Origin: Porphyromonas sp.
GTDB taxonomy: Bacteria; Bacteroidota; Bacteroidia; Bacteroidales; Porphyromonadaceae
Assembly: GCA_029983505.1 (NCBI GenBank)
Contig: JASBZK010000046.1
Location: 1-13,679 of the forward strand
Length of the DNA stretch: 13,679 nt
Reading direction: 5' to 3'
The first letter of the stretch is position 1. Each line of letters starts with the position of its first letter. Under the pieces are notes generated by a model that saw only the letters and a program-made list of their open reading frames with translations, was not told where the DNA came from and did no database searches. Positions 1-5,459 of this stretch are shown here, in pieces. Position numbers and translations under genes: made by a program.

Positions 1-2
1 TC

Positions 3-542
3 TTTTTCCAGGCGTTCTACTTACGTAAAGTCACGGCACCGGGTCTCGAGAAGATCGGAGTCGCTGCGTTTGCATCGGACGACTTCTCCTACGACGCCAT
101 GGAGCTCCGGGAGTTTATCGCTCCTAAGCTTAAGGAAATCGGGAGCTGTGCCTTTGCCTCGAACAGCAACATGACGGGCGTGGATATGCCCGAGGTTCAG
201 ATCGTGGGCGACAGCGCGTTCCTTAACGGCACTCTTCTGCAGACGGTCTCGCTTCCCAAGGCGACCCACATCGGCAAGTATGCCTTCGGGCATTGCGTCC
301 AGCTTAAGAGCGTCCGCCTCCCCGCCGTCACCCGGATCGGCACGGCTGCTTTTTGGGACTGCGAAAGGCTTGTGGAGCTGTATCTGCCGGCTACTCCGCC
401 CACAGTGGAGCCGGAGGCATTCAAGTTCGCCTCCACGAAAACTTTCGGTGTAAAGCCTGTGATCAAAGTACCCAAAGGGGCTTACGAAGCCTATGAGCAA
501 AGAATGTCGGACTTCCCCAAGTTTGCGCTCGAGGAGGACTGA
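3..542 (+). CDS. BspA-like leucine-rich-repeat surface protein, 3' part only
   Basis: The reading frame is open from base 3 to the TGA at 540-542, giving 179 residues with the N-terminus outside the window. The first ATG in frame (base 99) lies inside the repeats, so it is not the true start. The protein is built of LRR_5-type repeats of about 22-25 residues, recognisable as 'IG..AF..C..L..V.LP' (for example IGKYAFGHC followed by LKSVRLP, and IGTAAFWDC followed by LVELYLP). The C-terminal segment KVPKGAYEAYEQ is the usual end-cap of this family ('vP.g..eaY'). BspA-like proteins are exported and in oral Bacteroidota can bind host matrix proteins or other bacteria; that role is family knowledge and is not shown here. 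No sorting signal is visible at the C-terminus. The downstream lipoprotein gene follows after 53 bases and is probably in the same transcript. Confidence 0.85.
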   Translation, partial: FFQAFYLRKVTAPGLEKIGVAAFASDDFSYDAMELREFIAPKLKEIGSCAFASNSNMTGVDMPEVQIVGDSAFLNGTLLQTVSLPKATHIGKYAFGHCVQLKSVRLPAVTRIGTAAFWDCERLVELYLPATPPTVEPEAFKFASTKTFGVKPVIKVPKGAYEAYEQRMSDFPKFALEED

Positions 543-595
543 TTCACTACGACCTATTTAATCCATAAACAACAATAACACTTACCAAAAAGAGA

Positions 596-2035
596 ATGAA
601 CAAACACACTGTCCTAACCGGACTATTGGCGCTCGTGGGGCTCAGCATCGGTACCATCGGCTGCCAAGAAAAAACAGACAAACCGGTGCCCGTCGCTGCC
701 GAGATAAAGGTAGAGCCGGCCGAAGTCAATATTCTCGACAATGAGACGGTTGAGCTCAAAGCAACCGTCACCCCCGCTTCTGCCATGAACGGCAAGAAGA
801 TTTCGTGGTTCTCCACGAAGCCCGGTGTCGTGACCGTCTCGCCCACCGGGCTTGTCACGGGCATTTCGGCAGGTGAAGCCGTGATCGAAGTCTCTGTGGA
901 CGGCGTACGCACGCTGGTGCCGGTACACGTCAAGCCTTCGCTTATCCCTGCCGAAACATTCTCTCTGGACAAGACGGAGGCGACGCTCTCCATCGGAGAG
1001 GAGCTTACCCTCGTGCCGACCATCACTCCGGAGAACGCCACGAATAAAACCATCGCTTGGAAGAGCTCCGACGAGGGAGTGGCTACCGTTTCGCCCGAGG
1101 GCGTGATTAAGGCCGTCTCTTTCGGCACGGCGACCATCACGGCTACGCTCACTAAAGACCTTATGGTCGAAGTGGTTATCACCGTACCCGTCCCTCATCC
1201 GGCGGCTATTTTTGCCAAAACCAACTTTGACGGCAAGGCTTTCCTGAAAGACAACTCCAATGCAGCTCTGGTCGCTATGCCTTTCCCTGACGCTTTGGAT
1301 CACATCTACACCGTGGATGGCAAGGAGTACCGTCTCCCGACACGCAATGAGTGGTCGATCCTCGTGCCGGTGAATAAGTATGCCCAGGATGTCTACGGCT
1401 ACACGTCGAAGTACGACGGTCAGATCGTCTTCGGAGAACCGGGGTATAAAAGGACGGAGGTCATCCAAGAAGTTGTCCTGAATGGAAAGAGTACCAAATA
1501 CTTCGAGGAACACAAAGGCGGTGCTACCCTCACTGAGGAAGCTTTCGGCAAGCAATTTGATACCCACCGGTTGGCTTACGCGATCCGCTTTATGAAACCG
1601 AATCGCAAAGGCGACGAGTATGCGACGGACAATTCGCTCCGCGCTGCATACCGCTACGACTTCGGCGTGAATTACGACGGTGTTGCGCTGAACGCAGACG
1701 GCAAGCCCAAAGAGGAGAACGGATACAAGCAGTTCGCCCTTCACATCACGATCCGCCCCCTTGGCGAAGAGTGGAACGGCTCCCTTAATGATGTGGCTGA
1801 TGAGGACTTCTGGAAAAAAGATGCGGACAAGGACATCCACGTGACGCTCCCCGCCGTGGGCAACGGCGGTCCCAAGGACTTCAATATGTCCGGCAGTTAC
1901 TTTGCTCCGAAAGAGGGTGAGAACCTTTCGAGCTCATACACTGCGGCTATTATGTTCGACACCCGCGCTTCTTTTACGGTGAACGCTTCGCGTAAGGACA
2001 CTTATCCCCTCCGACTTATTCGCGTCCTTAAGTAA
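596..2035 (+). CDS. Surface lipoprotein with two Ig-like (Big_2) domains and a FISUMP-like C-terminal domain
   Basis: This 479-residue protein begins with a lipoprotein signal peptide: MNKH, a hydrophobic stretch at about 5-20, and lipobox TIGC with Cys23 as the predicted lipidated residue (Thr at -3 is slightly unusual). Two bacterial Ig-like group 2 domains follow at about 36-112 and 119-198. Each has the family pattern: 'sWfSTkPGVVTVSPTGLVTGISAGEAVIEV' in the first copy is echoed by 'AWKSSDEGVATVSPEG' and 'FGTATITA' in the second. Residues 205-479 have LPTRNEW at 247-253 and end in YPLRLIRVLK. Both features resemble the Fibrobacter major paralogous domain (FISUMP), which is often found at the end of Bacteroidota surface lipoproteins. 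The likely location is the outer membrane; the ligand is unknown. It lies just after a BspA-like gene, which supports a cell-surface role. The start ATG is directly followed by the signal peptide, so the start is secure. Confidence 0.85.
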   Translation: MNKHTVLTGLLALVGLSIGTIGCQEKTDKPVPVAAEIKVEPAEVNILDNETVELKATVTPASAMNGKKISWFSTKPGVVTVSPTGLVTGISAGEAVIEVSVDGVRTLVPVHVKPSLIPAETFSLDKTEATLSIGEELTLVPTITPENATNKTIAWKSSDEGVATVSPEGVIKAVSFGTATITATLTKDLMVEVVITVPVPHPAAIFAKTNFDGKAFLKDNSNAALVAMPFPDALDHIYTVDGKEYRLPTRNEWSILVPVNKYAQDVYGYTSKYDGQIVFGEPGYKRTEVIQEVVLNGKSTKYFEEHKGGATLTEEAFGKQFDTHRLAYAIRFMKPNRKGDEYATDNSLRAAYRYDFGVNYDGVALNADGKPKEENGYKQFALHITIRPLGEEWNGSLNDVADEDFWKKDADKDIHVTLPAVGNGGPKDFNMSGSYFAPKEGENLSSSYTAAIMFDTRASFTVNASRKDTYPLRLIRVLK

Positions 2036-2073
2036 GGCGCTCTTCCTTAGAAAGCACGACAAATCATTCTGGA

Positions 2074-2159
2074 GAGACACGTACCGGGAAGAAATCTTTG
2101 GTACGTGTCTCCGCTTCTCTTTGGCCTGTACCACGCGATCTCCCCGGTACGTGCAAAAG
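2074..2159. repeat. Intergenic GTAC-type palindromic repeat cluster with a 12-bp hairpin
   Basis: GAGACACGTACC (2074-2085) is the exact reverse complement of GGTACGTGTCTC (2100-2111), giving a perfect 12-bp stem with a 14-base loop. A further unit, CCTGTACC (2125-2132), and CCGGTACGTGCAAAA (2145-2159) follow. The last is almost the same as a unit at 11394-11406. No T-run follows the hairpin, so it is not a classical terminator, though it could still stop or process the upstream transcript. Confidence 0.65.
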
Positions 2160-2262
2160 TAGGCACGGCTTCCTGCATAGACCCGGACGCCGTTTCCGAA
2201 GTCGCCTTCGTATTTTACAATCCCCGTAAGCAGAGGACATCCGATAGATACTCATTTTTGGG

Positions 2263-2270
2263 TACATTTG
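2263..2270 (+). promoter_or_regulatory. Candidate -7 promoter element (TACATTTG) for thiamine pyrophosphokinase
   Basis: TACATTTG matches the Bacteroidota -7 consensus TAnnTTTG. It would place a transcript start about 45 bases before the ATG at 2321 and rules out the longer upstream start. No TTTG is seen at the usual -33 distance, so the support is partial. Confidence 0.4.
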
Positions 2271-2320
2271 TGCAGTGCCCTTTTGGGTGCGGTTTTGAAT
2301 GTACAGGTCTCACAACACTA

Positions 2321-2968
2321 ATGAAACAGTATAACGTGATCGTGGCCAACGGCATTCTGCCGAGGGCGCGCAAGATAACCAATTTGATCGAAGATGCCGA
2401 GCACGTGATCGTGTGCGACGGCGCGATTAACAACTACTTTTCTTATACCAAGCGACTCCCCGATTACGTCGTCGGCGACGGAGATTCCCTGGACAAGGAT
2501 TTGGTTAACCAGTGGCACATCCCTTTCATTAAAGTCGAAGATCAGGAAACCAATGACCTCACTAAGGCCGTCTTCTCCGGCAGAGAGCGCGGTTGGGATA
2601 ACTTCTTGATCGTCGGAGCTACAGGTGGCAGAGACGACCACTCGATCGCCAATATCTTCCTTTTGGGCTACTACGTCAAGCTCGGCATCAACGTACGGAT
2701 GATTTGCCCCAAAGGCGAGTTTGTCCCCGTGAACGGGCACTTTGACGAAAGAGTGGGCACGGGACGGATCGTCAGCATCTTCCCCGTGGATCACACACCC
2801 GTCACCGCTACTGGTCTCGTCTATCCCGTCATCAACCGGACGTTCAACGAACTGTGGGAAGGCTCCCTTAACGAAACTAAGGAAGACCGCCTCGTTATCG
2901 ACTCGGAGGGGCGTTTCCTCGTATTCCTCGGCAAGCGTCCCGCCGTATCTGCGTCCAAAAATCGATAA
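2321..2968 (+). CDS. thiN: Thiamine pyrophosphokinase (thiamine diphosphokinase)
   Basis: This cytoplasmic enzyme transfers pyrophosphate from ATP to thiamine to make thiamine diphosphate (TPP). The 215-residue protein has the family motifs in order: VCDGAINNYF (31-40), PDYVVGDGDSLD (47-58, acidic metal-binding residues), DQETNDLTKA (74-83) and GATGGRDDHSIAN (99-111). The thiamine-binding C-terminal domain covers about 140-207. Its length is typical. The frame stays open upstream to an ATG at 2105, but the extra 72 residues come from repeat-rich intergenic DNA and have no family resemblance. The ATG at 2321 gives the usual start just before the first Rossmann-like strand (NVIVANG). RNase HI follows after 25 bases on the same strand, so the two are probably co-transcribed. 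No TPP riboswitch was recognised upstream, consistent with salvage of thiamine by a housekeeping enzyme. Confidence 0.93.
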   Translation: MKQYNVIVANGILPRARKITNLIEDAEHVIVCDGAINNYFSYTKRLPDYVVGDGDSLDKDLVNQWHIPFIKVEDQETNDLTKAVFSGRERGWDNFLIVGATGGRDDHSIANIFLLGYYVKLGINVRMICPKGEFVPVNGHFDERVGTGRIVSIFPVDHTPVTATGLVYPVINRTFNELWEGSLNETKEDRLVIDSEGRFLVFLGKRPAVSASKNR

Positions 2969-2993
2969 CTAAGGACAGCAGGCGGGCGCGGAA

Positions 2994-3650
2994 GTGGGTA
3001 ACGCTAAAAAATACGTCGTCTGGAAAGGTCGCACCCCGGGCGTGTACGACTCTTGGGCGGAGTGTGAGCCCCAAGTCAAAGGTGTGAGTGCCGTCTTTAA
3101 GGCTTATCAGGGGATTTCCGACGCGGAGGCGCAGGCGATCTTCGAGGCCGGTCCGAAAAGCGACATCGCTTCTTACGGGCAGAAGGAGGCTGCAGGAAGT
3201 GTCGGAAAGAAGAGTAGAACCCGACCTGCGGGGCAAATCGACCTCCCCAAAGGAGCTTGGGCGGTTGATGCGGCGACGTCCCATAACCCCGGACCGATGG
3301 AATACCGGGGTGTGGACATTGATACGGGCGAAGTCCTCTTCGCAAGCAAAGTGTACCCCGTGGGAACAAATAATATCGGTGAGTTTCTCGCCATCGTCCA
3401 CGCCGTCGCGCTGATGAGGCAGAGAGGGGAGAGGCACACGCTTTTTTCGGACAGCCGCAATGCGATCTCTTGGGCGAAGCAGGGGACGTGCAAGACCAAG
3501 TTGGAGCGGACAGCAGAGACGGAGGAGCTCTTCCGTGTCCTTGACCGGGCTGTCGCATACTTGAAGCGGTACGGTCTCGAGGGTGTGGATCTCCGCAAGT
3601 GGCCTACGGATCTCTTGGGCGAAATACCAGCGGACTACGGTCGAAAATGA
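2994..3650 (+). CDS. rnhA: Ribonuclease HI with N-terminal viroplasmin-like hybrid-binding domain (GTG start)
   Basis: This enzyme cuts the RNA strand of RNA-DNA hybrids during replication and R-loop removal. Residues 5-48 (KKYVVWKGRTPGVYDSW and onward) form the caulimovirus viroplasmin-like domain that binds hybrids in eukaryotic and Bacillus halodurans-type RNases H. A linker at about 50-85 joins it to the catalytic domain. The four catalytic acids by alignment from memory are D92 (WAVDAA), E130 (NIGEFLAI), D153 (FSDSRNAI) and D206 (WPTD), with the family ending GEIPADYGRK. At 218 residues it is near the family length. The start must be GTG at 2994: a TAA in the same frame lies at 2970-2972 with no ATG after it, and the predicted N-terminus matches the family start. 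It lies 25 bases after the pyrophosphokinase gene. No convincing terminator follows. Confidence 0.92.
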   Translation: MGNAKKYVVWKGRTPGVYDSWAECEPQVKGVSAVFKAYQGISDAEAQAIFEAGPKSDIASYGQKEAAGSVGKKSRTRPAGQIDLPKGAWAVDAATSHNPGPMEYRGVDIDTGEVLFASKVYPVGTNNIGEFLAIVHAVALMRQRGERHTLFSDSRNAISWAKQGTCKTKLERTAETEELFRVLDRAVAYLKRYGLEGVDLRKWPTDLLGEIPADYGRK

Positions 3651-3948
3651 GCCCTCTAAGCCCGTTCTCTTGCTTGGGCAGCCCCTTCCATTTTATTCGA
3701 AGTAAGCGGCAAACGTGCGAGCGAAACACATAGGTAAAAGCTTTGTACCACATTTTTCGTGATTTTTGGGTTCGTATCGATATATTTGCTAAATTCGTCC
3801 TGTCGTTAAGCCCTATGGTCGGACGACACCGCTTTGGGAGACTTTTTTACATCAACGTTATCCGGACCTAAATGCTCCTTCCGACTTCGGTGTCCGTGTG
3901 GGAAGGTTCAAGGTCTTTTTTACTCACCCTTTTGCGCTTGCATGAAGT
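3651..3948. other. Gene-free spacer before the DUF2231 gene
   Basis: This spacer of about 300 bases has no gene I can support. It holds a weak 4-bp GCCC/GGGC hairpin (3660-3679), a degenerate relative of the GTAC repeat (TTTGTACCACATTTTT at 3742-3757) and a candidate promoter at 3781-3788. A leader of about 150 bases would precede the DUF2231 gene. The 63-codon frame starting at 3872 is a shadow that overlaps the real gene and has no recognisable features. Confidence 0.5.
3781..3788 (+). promoter_or_regulatory. Candidate -7 promoter element (TATATTTG) for DUF2231-rubrerythrin
   Basis: TATATTTG fits the Bacteroidota -7 consensus. The nearest upstream TTTG (3765-3768) is only 12 bases away, and a TTTC (3755-3758) is 22 bases away, so the -33 element is imperfect. 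Confidence 0.35.
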
Positions 3949-4377
3949 ATGTTTGACGTTTCTCACATTCACCCGATGTTGGTGCACTTCCCGATTGCAC
4001 TTCTTTGCTTCGGATTCTTCCTCGAACTTTGCTATCTCATCTGGAGAAAATACATCTGCCTGACCACTGCCGGTCTGTATCTTCTCCTCGGCGGTACGCT
4101 CGCGATCGTTCTCACCGTCCTCTCCGGCTTCTTCTTTACCGGCGAGATGTCCGGTGCCGCAGGTGCCGTACGTGAGACCCACGAGACTCTTTCCGTCTCT
4201 ACCGCAGTGGCAGCTTTGCTTGCTTCGGGTCTGCGCCTGTACTTGGCTCGTAAGAAAGCCGAAAAATCCCCCCTTAAGACGATTGCTTTCCTCCTTTACG
4301 GTCTCGCCGCTCTCGGCGTGATGGGCACCGGATTTTATGGCGGGACGCTGGTCTACAACTATATGATGCCCCTTTGA
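3949..4377 (+). CDS. DUF2231 family four-helix inner-membrane protein
   Basis: This 142-residue protein has four predicted membrane helices at about 12-32, 39-63, 82-100 and 111-132. The first is preceded by HIHPMLVHFPIAL, the DUF2231 (COG4244-type) signature, and the end carries GFYGGTLVYN. Histidines at positions 6, 8, 13 and 78 (RETHETLSV) sit at helix ends. Conserved histidines in such a small bundle suggest haem or metal binding, but no biochemical role is established for the family and this is inference. A charged loop (RKKAEK, 101-106) is probably cytoplasmic. The stop codon lies in the loop of a GC-rich hairpin. A lipoprotein rubrerythrin gene starts 80 bases downstream on the same strand, so a joint role in redox or peroxide defence in the envelope is possible. 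Confidence 0.85.
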   Translation: MFDVSHIHPMLVHFPIALLCFGFFLELCYLIWRKYICLTTAGLYLLLGGTLAIVLTVLSGFFFTGEMSGAAGAVRETHETLSVSTAVAALLASGLRLYLARKKAEKSPLKTIAFLLYGLAALGVMGTGFYGGTLVYNYMMPL

Positions 4378-4398
4378 GGCCACACTACGGGGCATTTT
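4366..4398 (+). terminator. Hairpin spanning the DUF2231 stop codon; weak terminator or attenuator
   Basis: ATGCCCC (4366-4372) pairs with GGGGCAT (4389-4395), a 7-bp GC-rich stem with a 16-base loop holding the stop codon, followed by a short T-run (TTTT through 4398). It is short for an intrinsic terminator and may only reduce read-through into the rubrerythrin gene or stabilise an mRNA end. Confidence 0.35.
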
Positions 4399-4457
4399 CT
4401 CCAAACAATCGAATAACATTCATTTTTTTCTTAACACAATCCTTTTTACTACACAAC

Positions 4458-5120
4458 ATGAAGACATCTTACAAGCTTCTGCTCCTTGCATCCGTCGCTA
4501 TGCTCGCTTTCACGGGATGCCAAAATAAGGAAAACAAAGAAGGCGAAGAGACAGCTCAGACCGAGGAAGTCAAGGAAGTGACTGCCGACAACCTCAAGAA
4601 CGCCATTATGGGTGAGCTCACGGCCAGTGCCAAGTACGCTGCTTTCTCCGAAAAAGCCAAGGAAGAAGGCTTTGCCCACATCGCTACGCTCTACGCCGCA
4701 GTCTCCAAGGCAGAAGCCATCCACGCCGAAAACCACCAAAAGGTGCTTGCCGAACTCGGTGTCACCATGGATCCCTTCACGCCTACTTTTGAAGTGAAGA
4801 CGACGGCCGAAAATCTCCAAGCCTCCATTGATGGCGAGACTGAAGAATTCACCAACATGTATCCCGCTTACATCGAAGCTGCGAACACCGAAGGTCAGGA
4901 CAAGGCTGCCCGCTCCTTTACTTGGGCCAACGATACCGAGAAGAAGCATGCCGCACTCTTCACTTCCGCCCTCGCTACACTGAATGCGGACGGTGACAAG
5001 GCCGTACCCGCCGAATACTATGTTTGCCCCGTGTGCGGCAATACTTGGGACGGCGCTACTGTCCTCGACACCTGCGACTTCTGCGGTACAGCTAAGGACG
5101 CCTATATCGCCTTTAAGTAA
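4458..5120 (+). CDS. Rubrerythrin with lipoprotein signal peptide (exported, lipid-anchored)
   Basis: Rubrerythrins reduce hydrogen peroxide at a diiron centre using electrons passed through a rubredoxin-like FeS4 site. Starting at 4458 the 220-residue protein begins MKTSYKLLLLASVAMLAFTG-C, a lipoprotein signal peptide with lipobox FTGC and predicted lipid-anchored Cys21. An acidic linker follows at about 22-42. The ferritin-like domain (43-170) shows the expected ligands: E53 (GELTASAKY), E86 and H89 (AEAIHAENH), E127 and E130 (DGETEEF), and E161 and H164 (TEKKH). The C-terminal domain has Cys pairs 190/193 and 206/209 with a 12-residue spacing, as in rubrerythrin. The frame is open to an ATG at 4374, but those 28 extra residues would precede a perfect signal peptide and overlap the previous stop, so I reject that start. 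Most studied rubrerythrins are cytoplasmic, which makes this one unusual. A strong terminator follows 85 bases downstream. Confidence 0.92.
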   Translation: MKTSYKLLLLASVAMLAFTGCQNKENKEGEETAQTEEVKEVTADNLKNAIMGELTASAKYAAFSEKAKEEGFAHIATLYAAVSKAEAIHAENHQKVLAELGVTMDPFTPTFEVKTTAENLQASIDGETEEFTNMYPAYIEAANTEGQDKAARSFTWANDTEKKHAALFTSALATLNADGDKAVPAEYYVCPVCGNTWDGATVLDTCDFCGTAKDAYIAFK

Positions 5121-5205
5121 CCCCGTCTGTGGCAGTTCCCTTTCTTAATAATACTTGCCTATAAGTGTTTTTTCGGCATAGGGTCGCTGCAGCATAATCC
5201 CCAAT

Positions 5206-5244
5206 GAGAGAGGATCGGTAAGACACGATCCTCTCTCTTCTTTT
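5206..5244 (+). terminator. Intrinsic terminator after rubrerythrin
   Basis: GAGAGAGGATCG (5206-5217) pairs perfectly with CGATCCTCTCTC (5226-5237), a 12-bp stem with an 8-base loop, followed by TTCTTTT. The T-run is on the + strand only, so it ends the rubrerythrin transcript. Confidence 0.85.
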
Positions 5245-5295
5245 CCCCTACAAAAGGGTTTCCTTGTCCTTGGAGCCTTTTTTGCCCACAAAGAG

Positions 5296-5373
5296 ATACA
5301 GACCGAGAAGAAAGTTTTGGTCTGTATCTCGATGAAACGGGGTACAGACCAAAACTTTCTTCTCGGTCTGTAT
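5296..5373. repeat. Perfect 31-bp inverted repeat made of two GTACAGACC-family units
   Basis: Bases 5296-5326 are the exact reverse complement of 5343-5373, with a 16-base spacer (5327-5342). Each arm is itself flanked by an inverted 8-mer (TACAGACC at one end, GGTCTGTA at the other). The DNA or RNA could therefore fold as one long hairpin or as two smaller ones. It belongs to the same dispersed family as the repeats at 2074-2159, 7885-7972 and 11321-11406. There is no open reading frame inside and no flanking direct repeat that I can recognise as a target-site duplication. Confidence 0.85.
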
Positions 5374-5379
5374 GAGAGT

Positions 5380-5449
5380 AATAGGGCGTGCAGAAAGCAA
5401 TTTTCGGCACGCCCTATTCGTTATAAAGATCTTGCAGAAAGACCTTTAT
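5380..5449 (-). terminator. Two tandem hairpins after ackA, probable 3' end of the pta-ackA transcript
   Basis: Read on the minus strand, the first hairpin pairs 5449-5440 with 5432-5423 (10 bp with one G-U pair). The second pairs AATAGGGCGTGC (minus strand of 5418-5407) with 5391-5380 (12 bp). Neither is followed by a T-run on the minus strand, so they may act as RNA-stabilising or processing structures, or rely on Rho. Confidence 0.5.
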
Positions 5450-5459
5450 TGAGGGGAGC

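Larger units (their letters stand above)
2036..2320. other. Gene-free spacer between the lipoprotein and thiamine pyrophosphokinase genes
   Basis: This 285-base spacer holds a 12-bp hairpin, a second copy group of the dispersed GTAC repeat family, and a candidate promoter at 2263-2270. The open frame that runs upstream from the pyrophosphokinase gene to base 2105 crosses these repeats and encodes nothing resembling the family, so I treat it as non-coding. Confidence 0.6.
5121..5459. other. Gene-free convergent spacer between rubrerythrin (+) and ackA (-)
   Basis: This 339-base spacer has no gene. It contains four structured elements in a row: the rubrerythrin terminator (5206-5244), a perfect 31-bp inverted repeat (5296-5373), a 12-bp hairpin (5380-5418) and a 10-bp hairpin (5423-5449). 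The last two lie just past the ackA stop. Confidence 0.7.

Noticed and set aside
623..1840. 405-codon open frame on the minus strand inside the Ig-like lipoprotein gene
   Set aside because: It is fully antisense to a gene with a signal peptide and recognisable domains. Its Arg/His/Asp-rich composition is typical of a shadow frame, and no family pattern is visible.
2105..2320. 72-codon N-terminal extension of thiamine pyrophosphokinase
   Set aside because: It runs through palindromic repeats and a promoter-like element, and resembles nothing in the family, which starts at the 2321 ATG.
4374..4457. 28-codon N-terminal extension of rubrerythrin
   Set aside because: It would overlap the DUF2231 stop codon and push a perfect lipoprotein signal peptide into the interior.
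5296..5373. CRISPR-like or insertion-sequence interpretation of the inverted repeat
   Set aside because: There are only two copies in opposite orientation, no regular spacers, no transposase gene and no recognisable target duplication.
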